Under the pieces are notes generated by a model. The model had not been told where the DNA came from. It saw only the letters and a list, made by a program, of their open reading frames with translations, and made no database searches. The position numbers and the translations under genes were made by a program. Source: Hemibagrus wyckioides (Eukaryota; Chordata; Actinopteri; Siluriformes; Bagridae). Taken from it: 64,000 nucleotides of DNA. Positions 50,636 to 60,850 of the stretch are shown here, piece after piece. Numbering within the stretch: position 1 is the stretch's first letter; each line of letters begins with the position of its first letter. The stretch lies in NCBI RefSeq assembly GCF_019097595.1, contig NC_080722.1, positions 21,597,630 through 21,661,629 on the forward strand, written 5' to 3'.

Positions 50636-53028
50636 TATTTATAAAGAATTTGTTAAAAAATTACCCCAAATTATTTACTCATTAAAGAATGTGCAAAACT
50701 AAATCTTCATCAATCGCCTCACATAGTGCTGTTTTCTGACACTATACCTGCTGAAAATATCTCTCTTATAGACTTATAGTATTGATAATCAGTTAATTTT
50801 CTGGATTTTACTAGAGTAGAAAAAGCAGCTGCTATAATGATCTGTTTTCTTGTTTATTTATTTATTTTTTCTGTTGACATACACTATATTGCCAAAAGTA
50901 TTCGCTCACCCATCCAAATAATCAGAATCAGGTGTTCCAATCACTTCCATGGCCACAGGTGTATAAAATCAAGCACCTAGGCATGCAGACTGTTTTTACA
51001 AACATTTGTGAAAGAATGGGTCGCTCTCAGGAGCGCAGTGAATTCCAGCGTGGAACTGTGATAGGATGCCACCTGTGCAACAAATCCAGTCGTGAAATTT
51101 CCTCGCTCCTAAATATTCCACAGTCAACTGTCAGCTGTATTATAAGAACGTGGAAGTGTTTGGGAACGACAGCAACTCAGCCACGAAGTGGTAGGCCACG
51201 TAAACTGACGGAGCGGGGTCAGCGGATGCTGAGGCGCATAGTGCGAAGAGGTCACCAACTTTCTGCAGAGTCAATCGCTACAGACCTCCAAACTTCATGT
51301 GGCCTTCAGATTAGCTCAAGAAAAGTGCGCAGAGAGCTTCATGGAATGGGTTTCCATGGCCGAGCAGCTGCATCCAAGCCATACATCACCAAGTGCAATG
51401 CAAAGCGTCGTATGCAGTGGTGTAAAGCACGCCGCCACTGGACTCTAGAGCAGTGGAGACGCGTTCTCTGGAGTGACGAATCGCGCTTCTCCATCTGGCA
51501 ATCTGATGGACGAGTCTGGGTTTGGTGGTTGCCAGGAGAACGGTACTTGTCTGACTGCATTGTGCCAAGTGTAAAGTTTGGTGGAGGGGGGATTATGGTG
51601 TGGGGTTGTTTTTCAGGAGCTGGGCTTGGCCCCTTAGTTCCAGTGAAAGGAATTCTGAATGCTTCAGCATACCAAGACATTTTGGACAATTCCATGCTCC
51701 CAACTTTGTGGGAACAGTTTGGAGCTGGCCCCTTCCTCTTCCAACATGACTGTGCACCAGTGCACAAAGCAAGGTCCATAAAGACATGGATGACAGAGTC
51801 TGGTGTGGATGAACTTGACTGGCCTGCACAGAGTCCTGACCTCAACCCGATAGAACACCTTTGGGATGAATTAGAGCGGAGACTGAGAGCCAGGCCTTCT
51901 CGTCCAACATCAGTGTGTGACCTCACAAATGTGCTTCTGGAAGAATGGTCAAAAATTCCCATAAACACACTCCTAAACCTTGTGGACAGCCTTCCCAGAA
52001 GAGTTGAAGCTGTTATAGCTGCAAAGGGTGGACCGACGTCATATTGAACCCTATGGATTAGGAATGGGATGTCACTTAAGTTCATATGCGAGTCAAGGCA
52101 GGTGAGCGAATACTTTTGGCAATATAGTGTATATTGCCAGCTTTTCTAGACAAGCTGACATTCAAAGCACCTCCTTCAAACATTTTTAAAACCAAGAATA
52201 AAAATTTCCTTTGAAAAAGTTTCATTAAAACATTTAAGCAATGTCTGTAAAATAAAAAATGATCTTAAACTGGGAAGGTCTACAACGGCATGGAGAAGTC
52301 AGTGTCAGGAAGGTCTCTTAATTCCCATTCAAGCCCTGTGTCATGGCTTGATGCAATTTTTTTTTAGAAGTTGTCACATGCTTTTTCAGACACACTTGGA
52401 CAAGATCCCCAATTTTCCCACACTAGAGGCATATTTTATTGTTGTTAGCTATAATACTCATGGAAAAAGTTAATTGTTAGATCTAAATCTTCTTAATTAT
52501 CTTGCAACATCATGTAAATATATTGGCTGGAAGGCACAACATGATTAAGAAGTGGAGATCTGCTACTGATCTAAATCATCTTGATTGAAGAAAGAAGTTT
52601 ACCGTAATGTGACAGCATTTAGGCCAGAACTTTGTCTTTAATGAAAGTTGACATATTCAACAAGTTAACTTTTTTGGAGGGTTAGACAGAGGAAGCACTG
52701 GGGTAAAAAAACAAAACACCAATCACTTTCTACTAATTTGTTTGCCAAATCAATAGTTTTTCAGAATAAAACTTTGCATTATTAATTTGGGAAGCTGACA
52801 GGGTGTTTTTATACCAAACTATTGGCTCCTATACAGCTAATCTACATTCATGTTCACTAACAATTAAGATGTCATGCTGCCATGTAAGAAACCCTAGGCT
52901 CTCAGTACATAAGGCAGCTGTACAGAACTGGTGGCAGACACCCTTGAATTAAAACCTGAGCTATTTTTCACATTTATGCATGCACACACTGTCACTGAAT
53001 ATTTACCTTGTGGTGCTGTTGTTATATC

Positions 53029-53060
<32 letters not shown>

Positions 53061-56000
53061 TGAGAGTATCACATACAAACATAACATGATAATTAAAATC
53101 ATTGCTCATACATATAAATATCTTCAATGACATTTAAATATCATTACTTTTATCTAATCTTTGGATGTTAGACATAAGTTGTATCTGGTTTGTGTTTTAC
53201 CCATGTAAAACCTTCTATTAGTTCCCAAATTAAGCCGAATTGACGATAAATTTCTAGCTCTTTCTCTAGCTGGGTGTGATTTCCTCACAGGGGGAATGTC
53301 ATGAATTAATAATGATTATTGTTGGTTAGGTATGGATTGTCATTGTGTATTAGAGAGGAATTACTTTACTTTTACTTTTTTATCTAAAGTTGATTATTAC
53401 TAAATCCCTATAGGTTTTATTTCTCTTATAACAAAGCAATTACAATTATTTAATTCATTATTTTTAATTCACAGATCATTCTATTGGCCTCATGTTTTGG
53501 AACCGTCATGAATCAAGCTGTGGGATAAATATGATTTACAGTACACATTACAGTTTTGGTTAACTTTCAGAAAAAGAGGAAAATAATGACCTGTAAGTGG
53601 AAAAGCCCAGCGACCAGTGATATTGACATTACTAGATGAAGACAGTTCAGAGGAATCGTTTAGTGTAATGGTGAAATTTCTGTCCACAGTTTTATAGCCT
53701 GCCTAGAAAGAAGAACATTTTGATGAAATACATTTCACACCTCATGATAAATCTGGTAGAAGTGGATTTCTTTCAGTTTTGTCCCTCACAGAAAACTACA
53801 CATGTGAAATATGCACATGTGGTTGTTAGACGTTTTCACACATTTTCTTACAACATACAGCATGTGTGACATATGTGACATATACATCTGATTAGTTTAT
53901 GTTTTTGATTTCTAAACATTATTCACTTGTATTTCAAATGTGGCTCTTATCCACAGTGACTTGAATTTCTGTATGTAATTTTTACACAATATTTTTGTAT
54001 ATGATGTTTACATGTGTGCATTTTAAATCGTGTTTTCACGTGATTATGTAGTACTTAATAAAAAAACATGAAAATCATGTGGTCGTGTGTGAAATGTGAC
54101 TTCTGTGTAAGGAAATGGCTCCAAAATCTTAGAAATATATGTGACCATGAAGCTCTTACACTCCAGCCTACATCAGGTGGAATAGTAGGAATGTTTGCAT
54201 AGTTCATCACGACAAAATAGAGCTGTCCTCCATTCCAGGTCAAGACGAACTGATATGATGCAACCTGACACAAAAGAAAGATTTAATTAATATTTTGTCC
54301 TTAGAAGTCCAAGAAATGTATTTGTATTGTAATGTACTGAGCCATAGTATTTGTATTGACTCTTACTCCTAAATTGGGATACAGCAGTACATTTCTCCAG
54401 GTTAAAACAAGGACCCAGGAAGCAGAAAAGGACACATTAGAAAACATCCTTTTTATTTCTTTGTTAGCTTGATCTATAAGAGGCCCACTTGTTGCTTGCT
54501 CGTAGGATAAACTTCCTCTAGTATTAGGATCGACTTTAGTGCACAGTGGAGAAAAGGATATTTCATTTCTTCCGAGGAGTATTATCGAACAATCTAGAAA
54601 CTGAAAGTGGAAATATATGAAATATACATCTATTAGTATTGAAACAGTCAGAGAAGACAGATAAACTATAACAAAAGGTTGCTATTCTTCGTCAAAGTAA
54701 AAAAACAAGAAAAATAAAACCATATATCCTACAAGTAAAATATTCAGAAAATAAATGAATCACTTGGAAAAAACATGTCTTTCACTGTGAACATAATCAT
54801 GTAAAAAAAAAAATCATGTTATGGTAAGTGTAGCAAAAAAAGGAAAAAAAAAAATTTAATCTTATATATCTTTTTCCATTTTTTGTACTTACTAGAAGTA
54901 CTTCGTATGTTCCATTGTAGTTAAATGGTTGCTGCAGCTGATTTATTAACCCAGTGCCTGAGAAAAACTCTTCAACTCTCACATTCAGTCCATGTTTAAA
55001 AAACTGTGGCTCTGGAACAAACCAGTACAAAACATTATGTAATAAGAATTCTAGTATTAAATTTACACAGACCTAAGCAAAACCAAAGGTTTCTGTTTTA
55101 AGGTCTGCATTAGGACAGTGACATTATAAAGGTTATACATTCTTACTGTGTATTAATGTTTAACTATTTCAACTATAGTTATTGCAACTGTTTAGATAAA
55201 CAAAAAATTCTAAAACGTCCCTGGATATTTTGAAAATATATTGAGGATAGATGTAACATTCACATATTTATATATAGCTACACACACTTTAGTGAATCTT
55301 TAGGTGTACTGTTGTTGCATTATCTGTATGAGAAGGGGGTGGGTTGATCCTTTTATTATTATTATTATCATTTATTGGTATTCATAAGGACATTGTTTAA
55401 ACATTATTCAGCATTGCTTATTCATATTAAAGAGTGTGCAAAACCAAAACTTCACCTATCACCTCAAAAACTGTTCTTTTCTGACACCATACCTGCTCAA
55501 AATGTGTAAGATCTCTAATGGGCATGATAGTATTGATAACTGATTAATATTCTGGATTATAGCAAGTAAAACATTATCTGTGTCTGGGTTGTGGGTGAGT
55601 TTACTTTTATACAGATATCTGTAGAATCCAGCTGCTGTCCTTTGTAGACCAAATATTCAGACCAAAGTAACTCTTCTTTTTTTTTTTAACGCTTTTTCTT
55701 TTCTGGGTTAAAGAGGTGCATCCATCAACTTGACATTCTGAACATTTTAGCATTCTTTTTTTGTGTTGAGTATTTCTGTTTCTTCTTGATTGATTATATT
55801 GTTGACACAGTTGTCTAATCTGTGCCTTGCCAAGTCCCACCACTGCCGCAAAGATTAAAATGAAGTTTTTTTGCTTCTAACCTCTTTTCGGTTTTACAGA
55901 ACAAGATTAACCCACACTGTACCATACTGTAATCTGATATGCTTAATTGTGCAGTATCTGAGAATTGAGATTTTGTTTAAAACCATAAAATCTACACAAC

Positions 56001-57626
56001 CTTGACAAAGAAATCGTATTATTATAGGAACAAAACCAAGTATAATGCTTTTGTAAACACAAACAAGTGATTTTAAAATTGGGGCCTTATTTTTCACCAG
56101 TCTGCCCTTTAAAATCTCTTGAAAAGAAGAGTAAAGAAAAATTTATATAAAAAATAAGGTTACAACTCTGCCACTAAGTTATTCATCAAATTCCCTTATG
56201 CAATCCACCACATTAGAGACAACACTGTGCATTTAAATTCAAAGACAGGACACGAATCTCTCCCATTACTGAAAGAACAAGCAAAATTAACTGATGATAC
56301 AATAAGCTCATAACAGAATAAATTAACTCATGCATTTTCTTCACTGTCATTAATAACCAGTTGCATTCAGTTTAGTGAGTATGTTTTAAGCCAGTATACC
56401 CCTTGATCAGAGAACTGACCCTGACTTCTAAAAACTGTTGTATATCTGGGAAATATGAATTCTAACATTTTTGCTCATCTTCAAAAATGATTTAATATCC
56501 TTTACACTATATATTTTACTCAAGAATCCACTGGGTGGTAAACTGCACAAGACACTGCATTCTGACGGGTCCCTTTTTTCTTGTATAACATGGTGCCGTT
56601 GTTTTAGTCTTCTCTTCTGTGGTGTTTTAAAAACACAGTCCTTTAAATTTTCCACTGAAGATTCAATTGTTTTCAAAAAACAACAACATTGTTTTCATAC
56701 CAAACTACATCCCCTAACACTACACTCTTCTACTTTAACACTTGAGGCTTTTTCAATGGCATGCCACCAAGTAAGAAACTCTAGGCTCTAAGTGCCTGGG
56801 GCAGCCATGTTCCCAGTACAACTTTTCACAAAAACAAGATTAGCCTCAGATTAATCATATAACCCCAAGGAGAAAAAAAAAGGAAAGAAAGATAAGTATA
56901 AATAAGAAATATGGGAAGAAACCACTCACAAAGTCTACCTTGGTGCCCAGAGTTCAGTTATTCCATTTTTAACAGGTCAAATTTTAAAAGTTTTAATACT
57001 CAAAATAATGCAATAAAAGAAAAAGAAGAAGAAGAAGAAGAAGAAGTAGAAGAAGGTAAAAGCAGAAGAAGTATAACAGAGACTAAATAATACTCTAATC
57101 AGTTTGAAAAATGGTTGCTTGATTTGCATTTTACATTCTCAGGTTTGTGCTAGTTTCAGTCTCAGATTAGATTTACAAAGCAAGCTAATTGGAGATACCA
57201 TTCAGTACAGAGACACTGCAATAAATACAAGTTAGTGTGATTTAAACACAGGCGGAATAAACTAAACTGTAAGGCAATCTCAAAATACAAAATCGGGCAC
57301 AAGTCAGGAGATCAACAAACAAGATTTCAGAGAACAGACAATGGCCAAAACAGTGGACAATGGCAGATTCAAAACCAAAAAAAACAAAACACTCAAAGGG
57401 TGAGCTAATACACTCACCAAAGGCACCAAATGAACACATTAATAAACCAGTTATATACATATGTTGTTTTTTTTATAATTAGATATTGTACAGTATGTAG
57501 AAGGGCAATATAATACGTGGATGTAATGGCAGAACACACACTGCCAGTTAACCTTTACCTGGTGATGGAGTAGAGGATTGTCCTTTTGTCACCCCAACTA
57601 ATATTAGAGAGAGTGAGAGAGAGAGA

Positions 57627-57668
<42 letters not shown>

Positions 57669-58319
57669 AGTGATTCCATTTGTTAGACCATAATTAACAG
57701 GTCAAATTTTAAAATGTTTCAAGTGTTAATATAAGAAAAAGAAGAAGAAGGAGAAGAAGGTAAAAGCAGACAAAGTATAACAGAGACTAACTAGATAACA
57801 TAAATAATACTTTAATCAGTTTGAAAAATGGTTGCTTGATTTGCATTTTACATTCTCAGGTTTGTGCTAGTTTCAATCTCAGTTTCAATTAGCAAGCTAA
57901 TTGGAGATACCATTCAGTACAGAGACACTGCAATAAATACAAGTGCAAGTTAGTGTGATTTAAACACAGGCGGAATAAACTGAATTATAAGGCAATCTCA
58001 AAATACAAAATCGGGCACAAGTCAGGAGATCAACAAACAAGATTTCAGAGAACAGACAATGGCCAAAACAGTGGACAATAGGGTGAGCTAATACACTCAC
58101 CAAAGGCACCAAATGAACACATTAATCAACCAGTTATATACATGTGTTTTTTTAATAATTAGATGTTGTACAGAATGTAGAAGGGCAATATAATAGGTGG
58201 ATGTAATGGCAGAACACACACTGCCAGTTAACCTTTACCTGGTAACGTAGTAGAGGATTGTCCTTTTGCCACCCCACCTAATATTACAGAGTGTGAGGGA
58301 GAGAGGGAGATAGAAAAGG

Positions 58320-58367
<48 letters not shown>

Positions 58368-59024
58368 AGTTATTCCATTTGTTAGACAAAAATGAACAGG
58401 TAAAGTAATAAAATGCTTCAAGTGTTAATACTTAGAATAATGTAATAAGTAAACAATAAATTGTTAGTAAACAAACAAACTTAAAGAAACTAAATACATT
58501 TTAACCAAATGTAATAAACATTATACTGAGTAACTTTTATTTACTGATTATGAAATTAAAAATGCTGATAGAATCCAAACCAAAGTGAGACGTAAAAAAA
58601 AACCGGTAAAGAGTTTGTGATTCATGTGGTGTCATGTTGTATGATTTTTTTTTTATTTGTGTTACTAATGTTAGGTACAGAAATATACTAATGTAATCTT
58701 GTAAAATTCTGTGTGATGAGATGGTTTTGATGGAGCAGAATTACTGTTACTGCCTCTATAACAAAATATACTACGAATTTTTCCAGTGTATGAAAAATAT
58801 GGCATTATTCTTATTTATTGAATAACGTAACAGCAACGCTCATAGTGTTTGTTTCTTATTCACAGGTCAGTATAAAAGAAAATTGGCTAGGAACTTGAAA
58901 CAGTGATGGTTTTAAATAAATCAACAGTCAGACCGAAAATCAATTCACAGCATTTTAGGAAAGTTTGTGGAGACTTACTCATAAAGAGAAGGGTTGCAAG
59001 ACACAGCAGACGTGAACATTCCAT
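43095..59024 (-). CDS. Gene A: NIDO - mucin stalk - EGF - ZP secreted glycoprotein, complete
   Basis: There are 21 coding exons on the minus strand: 58979-59024, 58239-58277, 57559-57597, 54893-55011, 54367-54600, 54160-54264, 53591-53702, 53007-53027, 50567-50590, 50356-50373, 50183-50209, 47068-47100, 46526-46549, 46315-46332, 45629-45661, 44969-45076, 44515-44699, 44093-44247, 43465-43707, 43226-43388 and 43095-43109. The lengths sum to 1761 nt (586 residues) with every phase consistent and no internal stop. Domain order is signal peptide, short stalk, NIDO, Thr/Ser/Pro-rich stalk, EGF-like, ZP. Such proteins are secreted or matrix-bound and can polymerise through ZP. Which micro-exons are really used is unknown; all are multiples of three and could be skipped. 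The protein ends just after the last ZP cysteine. A tectorin- or uromodulin-like role is inference. Confidence 0.85.
44969..45076 (-). CDS. Gene A EGF-like exon
   Basis: This 108-nt phase-1 exon encodes [20 protein letters not shown] then [16 protein letters not shown]. Five cysteines and the CASDEVC...NGVDGC pattern resemble the EGF-like unit that precedes ZP domains in fish uromodulin-like proteins. NTT is a possible N-glycosylation site. Confidence 0.8.
45629..45661 (-). CDS. Gene A mucin-like micro-exon, 33 nt (block 1)
   Basis: Encodes [10 protein letters not shown] in phase 1, acceptor CTAATACAG, donor GGTAAAG. Confidence 0.65.
46164..46188 (-). pseudogene. Broken micro-exon (block 1)
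   Basis: Equivalent of 50183-50209, but only 25 nt lie between the splice sites (acceptor CTTATACAG, donor TCA|GTAAAAG). Including it would shift the frame, so it is probably skipped. Confidence 0.5.
46315..46332 (-). CDS. Gene A mucin-like micro-exon, 18 nt (block 1)
   Basis: Encodes STTTP. Donor GGTAAGT is good; acceptor GTCATGAAG is weak, as in its twin at 50356. Confidence 0.45.
46526..46549 (-). CDS. Gene A mucin-like micro-exon, 24 nt (block 1)
   Basis: Encodes TTTTAPP. Its acceptor is preceded on the coding strand by a (CT)n tract (46560-46597). Confidence 0.65.
46967..47040. repeat. (TA)n microsatellite
   Basis: About 35 TA units with a short TG interruption, in the intron beside the 47068 micro-exon. 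Confidence 0.9.
47068..47100 (-). CDS. Gene A mucin-like micro-exon, 33 nt (block 2)
   Basis: Encodes [10 protein letters not shown] in phase 1, acceptor CTAATACAG. Twin of 45629-45661. Confidence 0.65.
   Translation of the reverse strand, partial: LQRQLHQQPH
47767..49838 (+). pseudogene. Ty3/gypsy retrotransposon relic (RNase H and integrase)
   Basis: RNase H part at 47767-48066: [36 protein letters not shown] and [20 protein letters not shown]. Integrase part at 48143-49036: [19 protein letters not shown] (HH of the zinc finger; the CxxC is damaged to CEWS), then [21 protein letters not shown] and [11 protein letters not shown], the three catalytic acidic positions. Stops at 48064 and 49034 interrupt it. 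The later frame 49383-49838 has no clear domain. It lies in a gene A intron, antisense to the gene. Gag, protease and most of the polymerase are missing. Confidence 0.88.
50183..50209 (-). CDS. Gene A mucin-like micro-exon, 27 nt (block 2)
   Basis: Encodes MATTTAPP with acceptor CTCTCTTATACAG and donor GGTAAAAT. Its block-1 twin at 46164-46188 is damaged. Confidence 0.6.
50356..50373 (-). CDS. Gene A mucin-like micro-exon, 18 nt (block 2)
   Basis: Encodes PSTTP with donor GGTAAAT. The acceptor (ACATGAAG) has a weak pyrimidine tract, so use is uncertain. Confidence 0.45.
50567..50590 (-). CDS. Gene A mucin-like micro-exon, 24 nt (block 2)
   Basis: Encodes TTTTAPP and is identical in sequence to the exon at 46526-46549. 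The CT acceptor tract lies at 50601-50631. Confidence 0.65.
50882..52129 (+). mobile_element. Tc1-like transposon copy 2 (apparently intact), 1248 bp
   Basis: Inverted repeats begin CACTATATTGCCAAAAGTAT at both ends, with TA at 50880-50881 and 52130-52131. It sits in a gene A intron, opposite to the gene. Confidence 0.95.
51016..52047 (+). CDS. Tc1-like transposase, intact reading frame
   Basis: Cut-and-paste DDE transposase of the Tc1/mariner superfamily. It has 343 residues from [10 protein letters not shown] (an upstream in-frame ATG at 50932 would add 28). The N-terminal half is a paired-type helix-turn-helix region ([20 protein letters not shown]) followed by the GRPRKLT motif. The catalytic residues are in place: LWSDESRF (GAC at 51475-51477), [13 protein letters not shown] and [14 protein letters not shown], the last two with Tc1-type spacing. 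The usual [12 protein letters not shown] box is present and the length is normal. No host function is implied; activity cannot be judged from one copy. Confidence 0.93.
   Translation: MGRSQERSEFQRGTVIGCHLCNKSSREISSLLNIPQSTVSCIIRTWKCLGTTATQPRSGRPRKLTERGQRMLRRIVRRGHQLSAESIATDLQTSCGLQISSRKVRRELHGMGFHGRAAASKPYITKCNAKRRMQWCKARRHWTLEQWRRVLWSDESRFSIWQSDGRVWVWWLPGERYLSDCIVPSVKFGGGGIMVWGCFSGAGLGPLVPVKGILNASAYQDILDNSMLPTLWEQFGAGPFLFQHDCAPVHKARSIKTWMTESGVDELDWPAQSPDLNPIEHLWDELERRLRARPSRPTSVCDLTNVLLEEWSKIPINTLLNLVDSLPRRVEAVIAAKGGPTSY
53007..53027 (-). CDS. Gene A mucin-like micro-exon, 21 nt
   Basis: Encodes (D)ITTAPQ in phase 1. The (CT)n acceptor tract lies at 53033-53061. Confidence 0.6.
53591..55011 (-). 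CDS. Gene A NIDO domain (four exons)
   Basis: Exons 54893-55011, 54367-54600, 54160-54264 and 53591-53702. Readable parts are [18 protein letters not shown] and [11 protein letters not shown]; then [20 protein letters not shown] and [13 protein letters not shown]; then [20 protein letters not shown]; then [16 protein letters not shown] ending [12 protein letters not shown]. The second exon is 39 nt shorter than in gene C and lacks a clear equivalent of the GYVAFF and APLWADL strands, reading [19 protein letters not shown] instead. The fold is therefore diverged in its N-terminal half. The frame is open throughout. Confidence 0.8.
57559..57597 (-). CDS. Gene A stalk exon 2b (39 nt)
   Basis: A phase-1 exon encoding [12 protein letters not shown]. 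It differs slightly from exon 2a. Its CT tract (57606-57667) lies right at the acceptor. Confidence 0.65.
57606..57667. repeat. (GA)n microsatellite at a splice acceptor
   Basis: About 30 GA units. On the gene strand this is a (CT)n tract directly upstream of exon 2b. Confidence 0.85.
58239..58277 (-). CDS. Gene A stalk exon 2a (39 nt)
   Basis: A phase-1 exon encoding [12 protein letters not shown]. Upstream on the coding strand there is a long (CT)n tract (58326-58367). It is a tandem twin of 57559-57597. Confidence 0.7.
58979..59024 (-). CDS. Gene A exon 1: start codon and signal peptide
   Basis: A 46-nt coding exon encoding [15 protein letters not shown], with ATG at 59024-59022 and donor GTAAGTC. 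The same length and phase as in gene C support the choice of start. Confidence 0.85.
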
Positions 59025-59596
59025 GAGCAACTGGGATTGAAAAAAAAAGACATTGGCTGCATACAGGAAGAACTACACAAAATTTTACTCAAAGATTTTA
59101 AGAATGAAACATCTTTGCTTTATGTAGTTAAAAATAATTCTGATACATGATTCTGAATAATGCCTGTGCCACAACTGCACTAAGGTATGTTCATGACTAT
59201 GGCATCAATTAATTTCTTTTGTACGTAACTAGTTTAAAAGCACAGCTATAGTGTTATGACCAGTTTAAGCACCATTTACTCAATGATATATGGAAAATGT
59301 CTTGGTTTTTGTTTATCTACTTTTGTTACTTATTTATTTACCTTTTTCCTTGTTGCATTTATAACAGAAGAATATGTAATATTCAAAAAATGAAATATAA
59401 GTTTGAATTACAATGAAGTTTGAAATATAAAATGAATTTTTGTTGGTCAATTTCATCTTATTCAAATAATACCATAATATTCTTGAATCAAACAAGCATA
59501 ATTTAAGCAGTAACACTACACACAGTAATTCAGCAATAAATAAAATTAAATCTTATGCAAACATGTAATACCCAAAATGTAGCAATTTAGTTCAAA

Positions 59597-59606
59597 TGTA
59601 TGTATG

Positions 59607-59676
<70 letters not shown>
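59597..59676. repeat. (TA)n(TG)n microsatellite
   Basis: About 30 TG units after a short TA run, in intron 1 of gene A close to the 5' exon. Confidence 0.95.
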
Positions 59677-59679
<3 letters not shown>

Positions 59680-59701
59680 AGATATATTGTTAAAGGCTTA
59701 C

Positions 59702-59780
59702 CAGGCTTGAGAACACTATCTACATGGAGAGAATCTGCATCTGCCACCATCACTTTCAGCTGTCAAAATATGATATATAC
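59702..59780 (-). promoter_or_regulatory. Gene A promoter and 5' untranslated exon
   Basis: On the minus strand a TATATATC box lies at about 59772-59779. The putative untranslated exon ends at 59702 with CAAGCCTG|GTAAGCC, matching the gene C arrangement at 4746. A (TG)n microsatellite lies just inside intron 1. Confidence 0.5.
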
Positions 59781-59936
59781 ACATTTACATACCATGCATT
59801 TTTGTTGAGACATATAATTAAGCTTCTGTTTTGACAGACAATATATTACCAGTGTGTGACTCATCAAAGAATAATGGTGTCACTGTCACCACAAACTCCC
59901 TCTAAGCTGGAGAACGATAGACTGTTTCACCTGGGG

Positions 59937-59992
59937 AAGAAAGGAAAAAAATGGGGAAGAAAAAAGAGAAGAAACGAAAGAAAAGAGAAGAA

Positions 59993-60048
<56 letters not shown>

Positions 60049-60050
60049 AG
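59937..60050. repeat. (GAAA)n purine-rich tract
   Basis: About 13 GAAA units with imperfect flanks, upstream of gene A. It creates Lys/Arg- and Phe/Ser-rich false frames. Confidence 0.95.
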
Positions 60051-60589
60051 AGACAGAGTGCCATGTGTGATTTATATGCTCCTGTTTTGTAAATTCTTCT
60101 TTAAAAAAAAGTCCCCCTCCCATTAACTGACCCGGTTCGAATCCCACATCAGACAAGGATTAAATTAATGAATACAATTTAATTCTGTTTTAAAATGGCA
60201 ACTGTTAGTCGACAGAAACCTTCCTGCTGTCAAAATGAGTCAAGTTCTAATTCCTGTGTAGTTAGTTGACTTAGATTATTTAATTATCTGCAAAAAATAT
60301 GGCTCCTTAGTACGTACCTACTCTAAGAAATATTGTTTTTTGTTTTGTTTTGTTTTATACAAAGATAAGAATAATACAGCATAAGACAAACACCATAACA
60401 ATATACATAAGTGATAAATTATCATAAAATACTATCAAAGTGTGGAAATCTATAAACAAAAAACTACCAATGTTTATGTATATTTACCAATGTTAATTAT
60501 TAAATATATATGTTAAAGCACACACCTAAATATGCAGTAACCTCCCAAAACTTATAAATAATCATTAAACAAAGAATACATTCAAATCA

Positions 60590-60670
60590 AGTCAATTCAA
60601 TAAGCTTTTATTGTCCTTTTGACCACATATACGTGATGCAATACACAGTGAAATGAGACAACGTTTCTCA
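60590..60670 (-). mobile_element. Rex1/CR1-like LINE 3' end, about 80 bp
   Basis: AATTCAATAAGCTTTTATTG through GAGACAACGTTTCTCA matches the 3' terminus at 11305-11385. Only the tail was inserted. Confidence 0.65.
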
Positions 60671-60699
60671 CTTGATTCGATTTTGTCAAAATAACAAGA

Positions 60700-60850
60700 A
60701 ACAATCAAGTACCCACGCGCTTCCTGGAAAATTATTAACTTTATCGCGATAACGCGTCCTGAGATGAGGATTTGAAACGACGTAAAGAAGACACCTGAGG
60801 GAAGCCGTTGAAGAGCGCGCACATGGAAAGGTAAGAGCAAATCCTTTATC
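60700..60850 (+). promoter_or_regulatory. CpG-containing 5' region of a plus-strand gene
   Basis: CpG-rich for this window (CCACGCGCTTCC, TATCGCGATAACGCG, GAGCGCGCACATGG). A possible exon end is GGAAAG|GTAAGAG at about 60837. It is followed by a possible 45-nt exon at 61505-61549 (after TTTCACAG, before GTAAGTA) encoding VHLAICTVNTFKGIV. Confidence 0.35.

Noticed and set aside
55311..55331. Possible micro-exon between stalk and NIDO exons of gene A
   Set aside because: The acceptor-like CATACAG is present, but the donor reads CCTAAAG instead of GGTAAAG, so it cannot splice normally.
57000..58370. Regularly spaced repeats that might suggest a CRISPR array
   Set aside because: The units are about 0.7 kb and eukaryotic intron sequence with microsatellites; no short repeat-spacer pattern exists.
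59856..60092. Lys/Arg-rich frame on the plus strand
   Set aside because: It is produced by the (GAAA)n tract; the minus-strand Phe/Ser frame is its shadow.
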